Shown here one piece after another: positions 15,238 through 22,280 of a DNA stretch of 23,790 bases. The stretch covers positions 1 through 23,790 of the forward strand of contig CAKULV010000047.1 in the NCBI GenBank assembly GCA_934667425.1, given 5' to 3'. How positions within the stretch are numbered: the stretch's first letter is position 1; the number at the start of each line of letters is the position of its first letter. A program made the position numbers and the translations under genes. The notes under the pieces were generated by a model, which saw nothing but the letters and a program-made list of their open reading frames with translations, was not told the DNA's origin and did no database searches. Source of the DNA: an uncultured Kiritimatiellota bacterium (GTDB lineage Bacteria > Verrucomicrobiota > Kiritimatiellia > RFP12 > UBA1067).

Positions 15238-16476
15238 ATGTCCGGAACCAGGGAGAGCGGCTACAAGTGGATCGTGCTGACGTTGCTGTTCGTGGCGTAT
15301 TTCATCGTCCAGGCGACGCGACAGCTCTACTATGCCTCGATCCCGCCGATTCGTGGCGACCTTGGCCTCGGCGCCACGGCGCTCGGCATGGTGGCGACGA
15401 CGTTCCTCCTGGTCTATGGGCTCTGTGCGCCATGCGCAAGCGTCGTGGCGGACATCCTGCGCCGCAAGACGGTTGTCGTATGCGGATGCTTCGTGTTCTC
15501 CGCCGGCATCCTGGCGGCGGGGTTCGCCCCGTCGCTTTCGGCGCTTGTCGCGTGCTACGGGGTCATCGCCGCGCTCGGACAGAGCATGGTGCCTTCCAGT
15601 TCGTCGGCGATCGTGTCGGAGTTCCACGACAAGACGCGCTCGACGGCCCTGTCGATCTACCAGAGCGCACTCTACCTCGGCGTGATCCTCTCGTCCGTAT
15701 TCGCCGGGCGGATCGGGTCGCTCGGGCCGGGCGCGTGGCGGCGCGGCTTCTGGATGCTTGGCGCGGCCGGAGTCGTATGGAGCATCGTGCTGCTGCTCTT
15801 CCTCCACGAGAGGGCGAAGACCCCTTCCGTCGCACCGTCCGGGAAGGGGAAGGCCTCGGCGAAGGGGGCGATCCTTTCTGTCCTTGGCTCGCCGTCCGCC
15901 CTTCTGCTGACGCTCGGCTTCGGGTTTTGCCAGTACGGGGACAACGGCTTCCGCGTCTGGATGGCTACGCACATCGGCGACACGTTTCTGCCGGACGCGC
16001 GCGCGTCGGCCGCTTTCCACGCCGTATTCTGGTTCTACGTGGGGGCGTTCCTCGGCATCAACGTGGCGGGGCGGTTCACCGACCGGATGATCCGGCGGCG
16101 TCCGGCGGCGCGCTTCGAGGTCGCCGCCGCGGGGCTTGCTCTCTCCGCACCGTGCGCGCTCTTCGCCGTCCGCACCGGCTCGCTCGCGTGGGCGTGCGCC
16201 GGGCTGCTCTGCTGGGGCTTCGCGCGCGGCATCTACGACTCGAACTTCTTCGCCTCCCTCTACGACGTCGTAGAACCCCGCTTCCGCGCGGCGGCGACCG
16301 GCCTTTTCTGCTGCGGGGGGTTTCTCCTCGGCGCCGCCGCGCCGGCGGTGCTCGGAAGGATCGCCGAGACATTCTCCATGATGACGGGCCTCTCCACCCT
16401 GGGAGGATTCTACCTGCTGGGCGCGGGGGCCGTACTGCTTGCGCGACACCGGTGGCGCGGCCACGTGGGGGAGTAG
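15238..16476 (+). CDS. Major facilitator superfamily transporter (first of a tandem pair)
   Basis: The 412-residue protein has about twelve membrane segments. The first helix carries YKWIVLTLLFVAYFIVQATRQ; the loop 2-3 motif reads ADILRRK, and HDKTRSTALSIYQSALYLGVILSS follows helix 4. It is clearly paralogous to the next gene along its whole length. Substrate unknown; the operon suggests a sugar, sugar acid or amino-sugar derivative entering for catabolism. AAGGGG (15224-15229) is eight bases before the ATG at 15238. A GTG at 15229 is in frame but too near that site. A stretch of Gly/Lys/Ala (GKGKASAKG, near residue 203) marks the central cytoplasmic loop. Confidence 0.85.
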   Translation: MSGTRESGYKWIVLTLLFVAYFIVQATRQLYYASIPPIRGDLGLGATALGMVATTFLLVYGLCAPCASVVADILRRKTVVVCGCFVFSAGILAAGFAPSLSALVACYGVIAALGQSMVPSSSSAIVSEFHDKTRSTALSIYQSALYLGVILSSVFAGRIGSLGPGAWRRGFWMLGAAGVVWSIVLLLFLHERAKTPSVAPSGKGKASAKGAILSVLGSPSALLLTLGFGFCQYGDNGFRVWMATHIGDTFLPDARASAAFHAVFWFYVGAFLGINVAGRFTDRMIRRRPAARFEVAAAGLALSAPCALFAVRTGSLAWACAGLLCWGFARGIYDSNFFASLYDVVEPRFRAAATGLFCCGGFLLGAAAPAVLGRIAETFSMMTGLSTLGGFYLLGAGAVLLARHRWRGHVGE

Positions 16477-16503
16477 AGGAGGACATGTGAAAAGGAGGCT
16501 TGC

Positions 16504-17772
16504 ATGATGAGAAATGGGCGTGAAGGCAATGGGTACAAGTGGCTGCTGCTCGGGCTGCTGACGACGACGTACTTCCTGATGCACGCGACGCGGCAGATCT
16601 TCAACGCCTCCCTGCCCGACATCAAGGCATCCCTCCCCGGGACGAGCGACGCGGAGTGGGGCTTTACGCGGACGGTCTTCCTGTTCTCGTACGCGATCGT
16701 CGTGCCCCTTGCGGGCATCGCGGCGGACATGCTTCGCCGCAAGTGGGTCGTCATCGTCGGCGCGTTCCTCTTCTCGGTCAGCGTCCTGGGGACTGGCTTT
16801 GTGGAGGGCTTCATCGGCATGCTCGTCATGTACGGCCTCATGAACGGCATCGGCCAGTGCATGATCCCGGCGTCTGCGAGTTCCCTCATAGCCCAGTACC
16901 ACCATGAGACGCGCTCGACGGCGCTCTCCATCTACCAGACTGGCCTTTACTTCGGCATCATCCTGTCGAGCGGTCTGGCGGGGTGGTTCAGTTCGCTGGC
17001 CTCCGACGGCTGGCGGTACGCCTTCTGGGGCTTTGGCGCGGTGGGCATCGTATGGGCCGTGATCCTCTGCCGCTTCATGCGCGACACGCCGCCGCTTCTC
17101 CAGGGCGGCCGCGCGTCCGAGTTCGAACGCGCGAGTTTCAGGGAGGCGTGCCTCGCGATGGTCTCGAAGCCGACGGCGCTCTGCCTCACGTTCGCCTTCG
17201 GCATGCTGGTGTTCGGCTCGAACTGCTTCCGCACGTTCATGCCGCTCTTCCTTCGCGCGGGCGCGGAGACTGGCGGATTCGGCCTTGACTCCGCCTCGGC
17301 GGCGTTGCACGGCGTGCTCTGGTTCTACCTGGGCTCGTTTATCGGCATAGCCTCGGGCGCTCGCCTCTCCGACCGCCTTGCGCACCGCTTCCCCGCGATA
17401 CGCATCGACATGGTCATCTACGGTCTCGCGATTTCCGCCCCGGCGATGGCGGCGATGGTCTATATGCCGAATCTTACGCTCTGCTGCGTCGCGATGTTCA
17501 TCTTCGGCATCGGCGGCGGGATCTTCGACTGCGCCCTGTACGCCGGGCTTTTTGAAGTCATAGCGCCGCGCTACCGCGCCGCCGGCATGGGGGTCTACCT
17601 ATGCGGCGCGTTTATGATCGGCAGCCCCGCGACCGCCGTGCTCGGATATGTGGGACAGCACTTCTCCTACCAGCACGGGATAGCCCTCTTCGGCGGCACT
17701 TACGCGCTTGGCGCGCTTGCGGTCCTTTTCGCGCGGCTTGTGTTCTTCCGGCGCGACCGTGTGGCCACCTGA
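16504..17772 (+). CDS. Major facilitator superfamily transporter (second of a tandem pair)
   Basis: The 422-residue protein shares with its upstream neighbour the start GYKWLLLGLL, the ATRQ end of helix 1, AADMLRRKWVV, GIGQCMIPASASS, TRSTALSIYQTGLYFGIILSS, and a WRYAFWGFGAVGIVWA block. The two are products of an old tandem duplication, now quite diverged. Twelve membrane segments are expected. Two transporters in one operon may import related substrates, or one may export a product. AAAGGAGG (16491-16498) precedes two adjacent ATGs (16504 and 16507); either is possible. The stop at 17772 lies six bases from the stop of the convergent regulator, leaving no room for a dedicated terminator. Confidence 0.85.
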   Translation: MMRNGREGNGYKWLLLGLLTTTYFLMHATRQIFNASLPDIKASLPGTSDAEWGFTRTVFLFSYAIVVPLAGIAADMLRRKWVVIVGAFLFSVSVLGTGFVEGFIGMLVMYGLMNGIGQCMIPASASSLIAQYHHETRSTALSIYQTGLYFGIILSSGLAGWFSSLASDGWRYAFWGFGAVGIVWAVILCRFMRDTPPLLQGGRASEFERASFREACLAMVSKPTALCLTFAFGMLVFGSNCFRTFMPLFLRAGAETGGFGLDSASAALHGVLWFYLGSFIGIASGARLSDRLAHRFPAIRIDMVIYGLAISAPAMAAMVYMPNLTLCCVAMFIFGIGGGIFDCALYAGLFEVIAPRYRAAGMGVYLCGAFMIGSPATAVLGYVGQHFSYQHGIALFGGTYALGALAVLFARLVFFRRDRVAT

Positions 17773-17778
17773 GCCGGG

Positions 17779-18954
17779 TCAGGCGTTTCGCCAGATGCGC
17801 ATCGAGAGGCCAGTCGCCTTCTTGAACAACGCCTTGAGCGTGTTGGGATTGTCCCAGCCGCAGTCAGAAGTGATCTTGTCGATGGTGTCGGCAGACGAAC
17901 GCAATCGCCGCTTCACCTCCTCCAGGCGAACGCGAATGATGGAGTCATGGACGGTCTCACGCTGCAGTTCCTTGAACCTTAGGTCGAGGAGCGAGCGCGA
18001 GACCTTCAGATGACGAGCCACGTCCGGCACGGATATCTTGCGTGTGGCGTTGCGTTCGATGAACGCAATCGCCTTCTGTATCATCTTTCCGGTGTTCGAC
18101 ATCTGCACGGTTGATCCCCTGAGGACAACTTGCCTGACGCCTATGAGAATGACGCCGCCTGTGCGCCGCGAAGCTTTCCTTTGGGACATGGCCCGGTCCA
18201 GCAGCTGCGCAGCCATGCGGCCTTCGCGCTTGAAGTCCGGCTGGATGGACGAGATCGTAGGCTCGGCGTTCTCGCAGAGGATCGGATCGTTGTTGACGCC
18301 GAGGATGCCGATGTCGGATGGAATCTTGATCCCGGCTTCACGGCTTGCGTCAATAACCTCGTATGCGCGGTCGTCGCAGGCGGCGAGCAGTCCGCAGGGC
18401 TTTGGAAGTGACGCTAGCCAACGGCGCAAAGCCGTTTTGCTCTCGGTCTTGTCCTGGAAATGAGTGACGTCGAACATGCGCGTCATGAAGCCCGCCTTCT
18501 CCAGCGTGTCGCGGAAGGTTCGTCCTCGCTCGCGGCTCCAGTCGTCGTCCGTCGGATAGCCGACGTAGCCGTAGCTCTTGTAGACGCCCTGCCGGAGGAG
18601 CGTGTTCGCCGCCGTCCGGCCCACCTCCTCGGCGTCGCTCTTGACCGTCAGGATGTCCGGGCGCGCCGCGAAGGCGCCGGAGGTGACGTTCATGAGCACG
18701 GTCGGCAGCCCGGCGGACGCGATCGCGCCGAATGCGCCCTCGGCGCCGGGTAGGCCGACGATGAAGCCCGTCGCGCCGCGCGCGATCTCCTTGCGGACGG
18801 TCTCTGCGGTGAACTCGTGGAGGGTGCGGTATATGGCGAGATCCCAGCGAGGCCCCTGCGAGAGGTACTCGAAGATGCCGTTGAGCTTGTCCTGCCCGGC
18901 GATGCCGGCCATGCGCAGGGCGACGACGACGTGCTTGGGCCTGTTGGTCTTCAT
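17779..18954 (-). CDS. XylR-type transcriptional regulator (LacI-like sensor fused to AraC HTH)
   Basis: The 391-residue protein begins with a periplasmic-binding-protein-like sensor (about 8-275). It contains GYVGYPTDDDWSRERG, CGLLAACDDRAYEVIDA and DIGILGVNNDPILCENAEPTISSIQPDF, the last being the usual LacI-type effector strand. An AraC helix-turn-helix domain closes the protein (about 288-391): ISVPDVARHLKVSRSLLDLRFKE and IDKITSDCGWDNPNTLKALFKKATGLS. This is the architecture of XylR of E. coli and many sugar regulators in PVC bacteria. There is no N-terminal LacI HTH. It faces the catabolic operon and probably controls it in response to a sugar. I start at 18954. An ATG at 18972 is in frame but lies upstream of the -10 box. 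Confidence 0.9.
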   Translation of the reverse strand: MKTNRPKHVVVALRMAGIAGQDKLNGIFEYLSQGPRWDLAIYRTLHEFTAETVRKEIARGATGFIVGLPGAEGAFGAIASAGLPTVLMNVTSGAFAARPDILTVKSDAEEVGRTAANTLLRQGVYKSYGYVGYPTDDDWSRERGRTFRDTLEKAGFMTRMFDVTHFQDKTESKTALRRWLASLPKPCGLLAACDDRAYEVIDASREAGIKIPSDIGILGVNNDPILCENAEPTISSIQPDFKREGRMAAQLLDRAMSQRKASRRTGGVILIGVRQVVLRGSTVQMSNTGKMIQKAIAFIERNATRKISVPDVARHLKVSRSLLDLRFKELQRETVHDSIIRVRLEEVKRRLRSSADTIDKITSDCGWDNPNTLKALFKKATGLSMRIWRNA

Positions 18955-18962
18955 GCGCGGAA

Positions 18963-18971
18963 AGTATAGCA
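18963..18971 (-). promoter_or_regulatory. Extended -10 box close to the regulator start, likely leaderless
   Basis: On the minus strand TGCTATACT (18971-18963) is an extended -10. Only eight bases separate it from the ATG at 18954, and no Shine-Dalgarno sequence can fit. The expected start of transcription is therefore at or one to two bases before the ATG. Confidence 0.5.
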
Positions 18972-19042
18972 AATTACGGTGTGTTTCGAAAGATTGATCC
19001 CAGCCGCGCCCAGGCCCAGGTCTCTGGGATGATGAGTTTTCC

Positions 19043-19144
19043 TTAGACGGCGTATTGAAGGATCGACTTCTTCAGTTTGTCGGAGAAAGCGTAAGACAAT
19101 ACGTCCAATTCATCAATCAAGTACTTAAGTTCCGTCATTCCCAT
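19043..19144 (-). CDS. Small ORF of 33 codons downstream of the YhcG-type nuclease
   Basis: The ORF starts at ATG 19144 and encodes MGMTELKYLIDELDVLSYAF and then SDKLKKSILQYAV. It begins 12 bases after the nuclease stop and has a good ribosome binding site, AAGGA, eight bases before the ATG. The composition (Leu, Lys, Asp, Tyr) predicts a small helical protein. I do not recognise a family. It could be a genuine small protein translated from the nuclease mRNA, or the tail of a lost gene. Confidence 0.45.
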   Translation of the reverse strand: MGMTELKYLIDELDVLSYAFSDKLKKSILQYAV

Positions 19145-19156
19145 AACTTCGATCCT

Positions 19157-20344
19157 TCATTGTGATATGCCATTGTTCTCCTTTTTCAAGAACTCCGTAA
19201 ACTGCTCTTTTGCGGGGAGTTGAAGTTGGTACTCGGACAGGAAAAGCTTCGGATCCGTAAATGGCGCGAGGTATTCCGCCGTCTCGTGGCCAATGCCCGT
19301 ACACAGGAGAATGCCGATTGGCGGATTGTCCCCACTCGTCATCTTGTTCTTGCGATAATAGGACATGTAGAGGCTCAGTTGCGCAACATCCTTGTAGTTC
19401 AGTTTCTTCGGCTTAAGCTCAATCAGGACATGGCATTTGAGGATGCGGTGATAGAAAACGAGGTCGATTCGTTCGTAGACATCATCAATCAAGATGTTCT
19501 GCTGTTGATCCTCGAAACAAAAGCCAGCCCCAAGTTCTCGGATGAAGGTCTTGAGATTGTCGAGGATTCCTCTCTCAAGATCCGATTCGTCCCAGTCTCC
19601 TTGTGGCTTCAGCCCGAGAAATTCGAGAACCGTGTTTTGCTTGATGAAGTCTTTCGCGTCCAGTTTCTCTGCCCGTCCCTGCGCTAAGGCCGCAAGCTTG
19701 TGCGGATTCTTTGCCCAGCCGACACGCTGATAATATTGGCTGTCAATCTGTCGGCGCAAGGCCCGCACGCTCCATGTCCCGCGAATCGCCTCGAATGCGT
19801 AGAATGTCCGCATCATCGGCTCGGGAAGATGCAGCAGTTCACAGATGTGCGAGTACGAGAGACGATTGAAGATCGCAGATGGGGATATATCAACATCATC
19901 ACCGAAATAGACGAGCAACCCCTGTTCGACGGATAAGCTCGACACTGTCGATCCTTTCTCCGGCATGGCATTTGTCGTAATTCCCGTCAATTGGCTCGAC
20001 ACTGTCGATCCTTTTCCAAAGCGACTCTCCAGATAATGGCGAATCTCTCCTACGAGGCTTGGGTAAAGCTTATAGAACAGGCGATATGTTTTCAATGTCG
20101 GCGCGGCAAATTTGTCACTTCCCAAACGCACCGCCAACCGCTTCAGCAACTGTTCACCGTACTTTGCGCGGTCTTCGCCATGTTGTTCATACTCAACGAT
20201 GTAATACCCCGTGAGCCACGCTCGCGCCGTTACGCTACGGTTAATGACCACGAGCGCATCCTGCTGTAACGCCTCGGATGTCGCTTGAATGCGCCCGATC
20301 AATTTCTCGAAGTCCGGCATCTTTTCATTCATGGCATTCGTCAT
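19157..20344 (-). CDS. YhcG/DUF1016 family PDDEXK nuclease-domain protein
   Basis: The 395 residues have the family layout. An N-terminal DUF1016 region contains VVINRSVTARAWLTGYYIVEYE (32-53) and YGEQLLKRLAVRLG. The linker block SYSHICELLHL plus RTFYAFEAIRGTWSVRALRRQI (163-200) follows, then a C-terminal PDDEXK-like nuclease with RIDLVFYHRIL (Asp294) and VLIELKP (Glu309, Lys311). The family is related to the RpnA-type recombination-promoting nucleases and often lies near restriction or mobile genes. Its biological role is uncertain. Residues 111-136 contain a 19-residue direct repeat (KGSTVSS twice). The start could be ATG 20344 or 20332; neither has a strong ribosome binding site. Its lower GC content than the flanking genes suggests horizontal acquisition. 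Confidence 0.88.
   Translation of the reverse strand: MTNAMNEKMPDFEKLIGRIQATSEALQQDALVVINRSVTARAWLTGYYIVEYEQHGEDRAKYGEQLLKRLAVRLGSDKFAAPTLKTYRLFYKLYPSLVGEIRHYLESRFGKGSTVSSQLTGITTNAMPEKGSTVSSLSVEQGLLVYFGDDVDISPSAIFNRLSYSHICELLHLPEPMMRTFYAFEAIRGTWSVRALRRQIDSQYYQRVGWAKNPHKLAALAQGRAEKLDAKDFIKQNTVLEFLGLKPQGDWDESDLERGILDNLKTFIRELGAGFCFEDQQQNILIDDVYERIDLVFYHRILKCHVLIELKPKKLNYKDVAQLSLYMSYYRKNKMTSGDNPPIGILLCTGIGHETAEYLAPFTDPKLFLSEYQLQLPAKEQFTEFLKKENNGISQ
19937..20014 (-). repeat. In-frame direct repeat inside the YhcG-type gene
   Basis: A 21-base sequence occurs at 19937-19957 and identically at 19994-20014, a spacing of 57 bases (19 codons). Each copy contains the near-palindrome TCGACACTGTCGA and encodes KGSTVSS. 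The two copies flank the peptide QLTGITTNAMPE. It looks like a recent internal duplication in the variable region between the DUF1016 N-domain and the linker. Confidence 0.75.
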
Positions 20345-20382
20345 TGCTGCTGCGCTTCTTTGATTATTCGGAAACGATGCAC

Positions 20383-20391
20383 ATTATACCA
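20383..20391 (-). promoter_or_regulatory. Extended -10 promoter of the YhcG-type gene
   Basis: The minus strand reads TGGTATAAT (20391-20383), identical in all nine bases to the promoters at 695 and 3562. Start near 20376 would give a leader of about 32 bases before the ATG at 20344. Confidence 0.55.
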
Positions 20392-20538
20392 AAATGAAGG
20401 GTGGGGATTCCTCGCCGAGGCACAGGCGGTGTTCGATAAGGGGCCGTGTTTGGCGAACCACGCCACTCGCCGCAAGCTGGGTTGTGGAATCGAATATGTT
20501 TATTTGGTGAAACGAGGATGGCGTTCCCGGCGGCGGTT

Positions 20539-20547
20539 TGCTACAAT
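20539..20547 (+). promoter_or_regulatory. Extended -10 box close to the sugar-porter start
   Basis: TGCTACAAT (20539-20547) is an extended -10, ten bases before the ATG at 20558. Transcription would start only three or four bases before that codon. The in-frame ATG at 20546 overlaps the box itself and so is unlikely to be transcribed. Confidence 0.45.
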
Positions 20548-20557
20548 GGCCCGCGTG

Positions 20558-21952
20558 ATGACGAAAAATGGACAGACGTCTGTCGGGTTTCTCCTCGCGA
20601 TGGCGGGGCTGGGCGGGCTTTTGTACGGAATCGACTTTGGCACGATCGCCGCCGCGATGCCGTACATCCGCGCGCTCGGGATGTTCTCGGACGGCGAGCT
20701 GAGCGTCGTCGTCGGGGCGGTTCTCTTCGGCGGCATCGTCTCGTCCCTGACGGCGGGGATGCTGGCCGAGCGCTTCGGGCGCAAGCGGATGATCGTCGCG
20801 TCCGCCGCGCTGTTCCTCGTCGCGATTCCCGTCGTCTGCCTCTCGGGCGGCTCGTTCGCCGTGATGGTCGTCGGGCGCGTCCTCCAGGGCATGAGCGCGG
20901 GCTACATGTCCGTCGTGATGCCCATGTACCTCACCGAGACGCTGCCGCCGGAGATCCGCGGGCGCGGCACGGGCGTCTTCCAGTTCTGCCTCGGGCTCGG
21001 GCTCGTCCTCGCGGCGACGGTCGGCTATGCGGTCGCCGCGACGCTCGGCGAGTCGCTGAAGGACTTTGCCTGGAAGGTCAACTTCTGGTGGACGATGGCG
21101 CCTGTCGCGGTCCTCTTCTTCGGTGCGCTGCGGCTCAGGGAAAGCCCGGTGTGGCACGCAAATCAAGGGCAGCGATTGCGGACGGGACAAGCCCGTCCCT
21201 CCCGAAAAGCGGCGAGATTTGACGGTTCTGCGAAAATGCGGGAGGGACGCGCTTGTCGCGTCCGAGGGCTTGCAATTGCCTCGATCATTCGCCGATTCGA
21301 CCATTCGATTCTTTCTTCGCGCCGCTACGTCGTGCCGTTCCTCCTGGCCGTGCTCGTCCTGACGTTCAACAAGACGACGGGCATGAGCTCGGTCACGAGC
21401 TATTCGGTCGTCATCTTCAACAAGGCGGGCTTCGCGGGCTCGCTCGGCAACGTCGGCGACTTCGCGATCAAGCTGACGAACTTGCTGATGACGGTCGTCG
21501 CCGCCGCGCTCGTCGACCGCAAGGGCCGCACGTTCCTCCTCAAGCTCGGCACGGGCGGCATGACGCTCGGGCTTTTCCTGATCGGCCTCGTCTTCCTCGC
21601 CATCGAGCGCTTCGGCGTCGCGGCGAACGCCGTCACGGGCGGGCTCTGCCTCGCGGCGTTCTTCCTCATGCAGGTCTTCTACGCGCTGGGGCCCGGCATC
21701 TGCGTGTGGCTCGTCCTCTCGGAGCTGATGCCGCAGCGCATCCGCGCCAACGGCATGGCGATCGCGCTCTTCATGAACCAGTTCGTCGCCTGGGGCCTCG
21801 CCTCGACGTTCCTGCCGTGGGTCAACCGCTGGGGCTGGTACTCGATGTTCTTCTTCTTCGCCGCGAACGGCGTGCTGTATTTCGTCACGTCCTGCTTCAT
21901 CCCCGAGACGAAGGGCAAGACCCTGGAGGAGCTGGAGAAGTTGTTCAAATAA
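20558..21952 (+). CDS. Sugar-porter-type MFS transporter carrying repeat-derived residues in its central loop
   Basis: The 464-residue protein has the sugar-porter signatures in order: LAERFGRKR (69-77, loop 2-3), MYLTETLPPEIRGRGTG (123-139), RESPVW (194-199), LVDRKGRTFLL in loop 8-9, LSELMPQRIRANGM in loop 10-11, and a final IPETKGKTLEELEKLF. It should carry a monosaccharide or polyol across the inner membrane. Residues about 201-254, between RESPVW and helix 7, are encoded by sequence unlike the rest. It holds two inverted hairpin elements (21180-21203 and 21240-21263) and has a different codon choice. The frame remains open and helix 7 follows normally, so the protein may still work. I chose the ATG at 20558; the frame is open upstream to 20285 without a start signal. 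Confidence 0.85.
   Translation: MTKNGQTSVGFLLAMAGLGGLLYGIDFGTIAAAMPYIRALGMFSDGELSVVVGAVLFGGIVSSLTAGMLAERFGRKRMIVASAALFLVAIPVVCLSGGSFAVMVVGRVLQGMSAGYMSVVMPMYLTETLPPEIRGRGTGVFQFCLGLGLVLAATVGYAVAATLGESLKDFAWKVNFWWTMAPVAVLFFGALRLRESPVWHANQGQRLRTGQARPSRKAARFDGSAKMREGRACRVRGLAIASIIRRFDHSILSSRRYVVPFLLAVLVLTFNKTTGMSSVTSYSVVIFNKAGFAGSLGNVGDFAIKLTNLLMTVVAAALVDRKGRTFLLKLGTGGMTLGLFLIGLVFLAIERFGVAANAVTGGLCLAAFFLMQVFYALGPGICVWLVLSELMPQRIRANGMAIALFMNQFVAWGLASTFLPWVNRWGWYSMFFFFAANGVLYFVTSCFIPETKGKTLEELEKLFK
21180..21263. repeat. Inverted pair of short hairpin elements inside the sugar-porter gene
   Basis: The 24-base unit at 21180-21203 has a 7-bp stem GGACGGG/CCCGTCC, loop ACAAG and tail CTCCC. The unit at 21240-21263 is the same element on the opposite strand: reverse-complemented, its stem is GGACGCG/CGCGTCC, again with loop ACAAG and tail CTCCC. 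The two differ only by a compensating change of one base pair in the stem. Such inverted pairs resemble BIME/REP doublets. Confidence 0.85.
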
Positions 21953-22014
21953 TTTGCGATTTGTGATTTATGACCTACATTCCTACACTTCTTGCCTATA
22001 ACTTGCCTTGCTGC

Positions 22015-22039
22015 GGGAGGGACGCGCTCCCGCGCGTCC
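22015..22039 (-). repeat. Single inverted copy of the hairpin element
   Basis: Read on the minus strand this has stem GGACGCGC/GCGCGTCC (8 bp), loop GGGA and tail CTCCC. It belongs to the same family as the pair at 21180-21263 and is oriented opposite to the array that follows. Confidence 0.7.
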
Positions 22040-22049
22040 GTTCTGGTTT

Positions 22050-22219
22050 GGTCGCGCAGGAGCGCGACCCTCCCATGTCTGCATTCGGTCGCAACAAGTG
22101 CGACCCTCCCATGTCTGCGTTCGGTCGCAGCAAGTGCGACCCTCCCATGTCTGCGTTCGGTCGCAACAAGTGCGACCCTCCCATGTCTGCATTTGGTCGC
22201 GCAGGAGCGCGACCCTCCC
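22050..22219 (+). repeat. Tandem array of five 36-bp hairpin units
   Basis: GGTCGC units start at 22050, 22087, 22123, 22159 and 22195, a period of 37, 36, 36 and 36 bases. Each unit is a stem-loop followed by CCTCCC; the linker ATGTCTGC(A/G)TT separates them. The outer two units share the arm GGTCGCGC with loop AGGA. The inner three have stem GGTCGCA/TGCGACC with loop ACAAG or GCAAG. The rest of the 328-base gap after the sugar-porter gene (21953-22014) holds nothing I can name. There are no unique spacers, so this is not a CRISPR array. Confidence 0.9.
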
Positions 22220-22241
22220 GCGTACACACTACCAACTACCA

Positions 22242-22276
22242 CCTAAAACCTATCACCAAACACCTAAAACCTAAAA
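22242..22276 (+). repeat. Five-unit heptad array (CCTAAAA type) before the glycosidase-like gene
   Basis: The units are CCTAAAA, CCTATCA, CCAAACA, CCTAAAA and CCTAAAA, then CCCC and the ATG at 22281. There is no purine-rich Shine-Dalgarno sequence. The heptad is the same as in the larger array at 23353-23422. Confidence 0.85.
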
Positions 22277-22280
22277 CCCC

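Noticed and set aside
14788..17385. An 865-codon open frame on the minus strand
   Set aside because: It lies antisense to the NagA-like gene and both MFS genes, is extremely rich in Arg, Glu and His, and shows no domain. It is a GC-bias shadow.
22050..22219. CRISPR array
   Set aside because: The 36-base period is suggestive, but the whole unit is repeated and there are no unique spacers; no cas genes are in the window.
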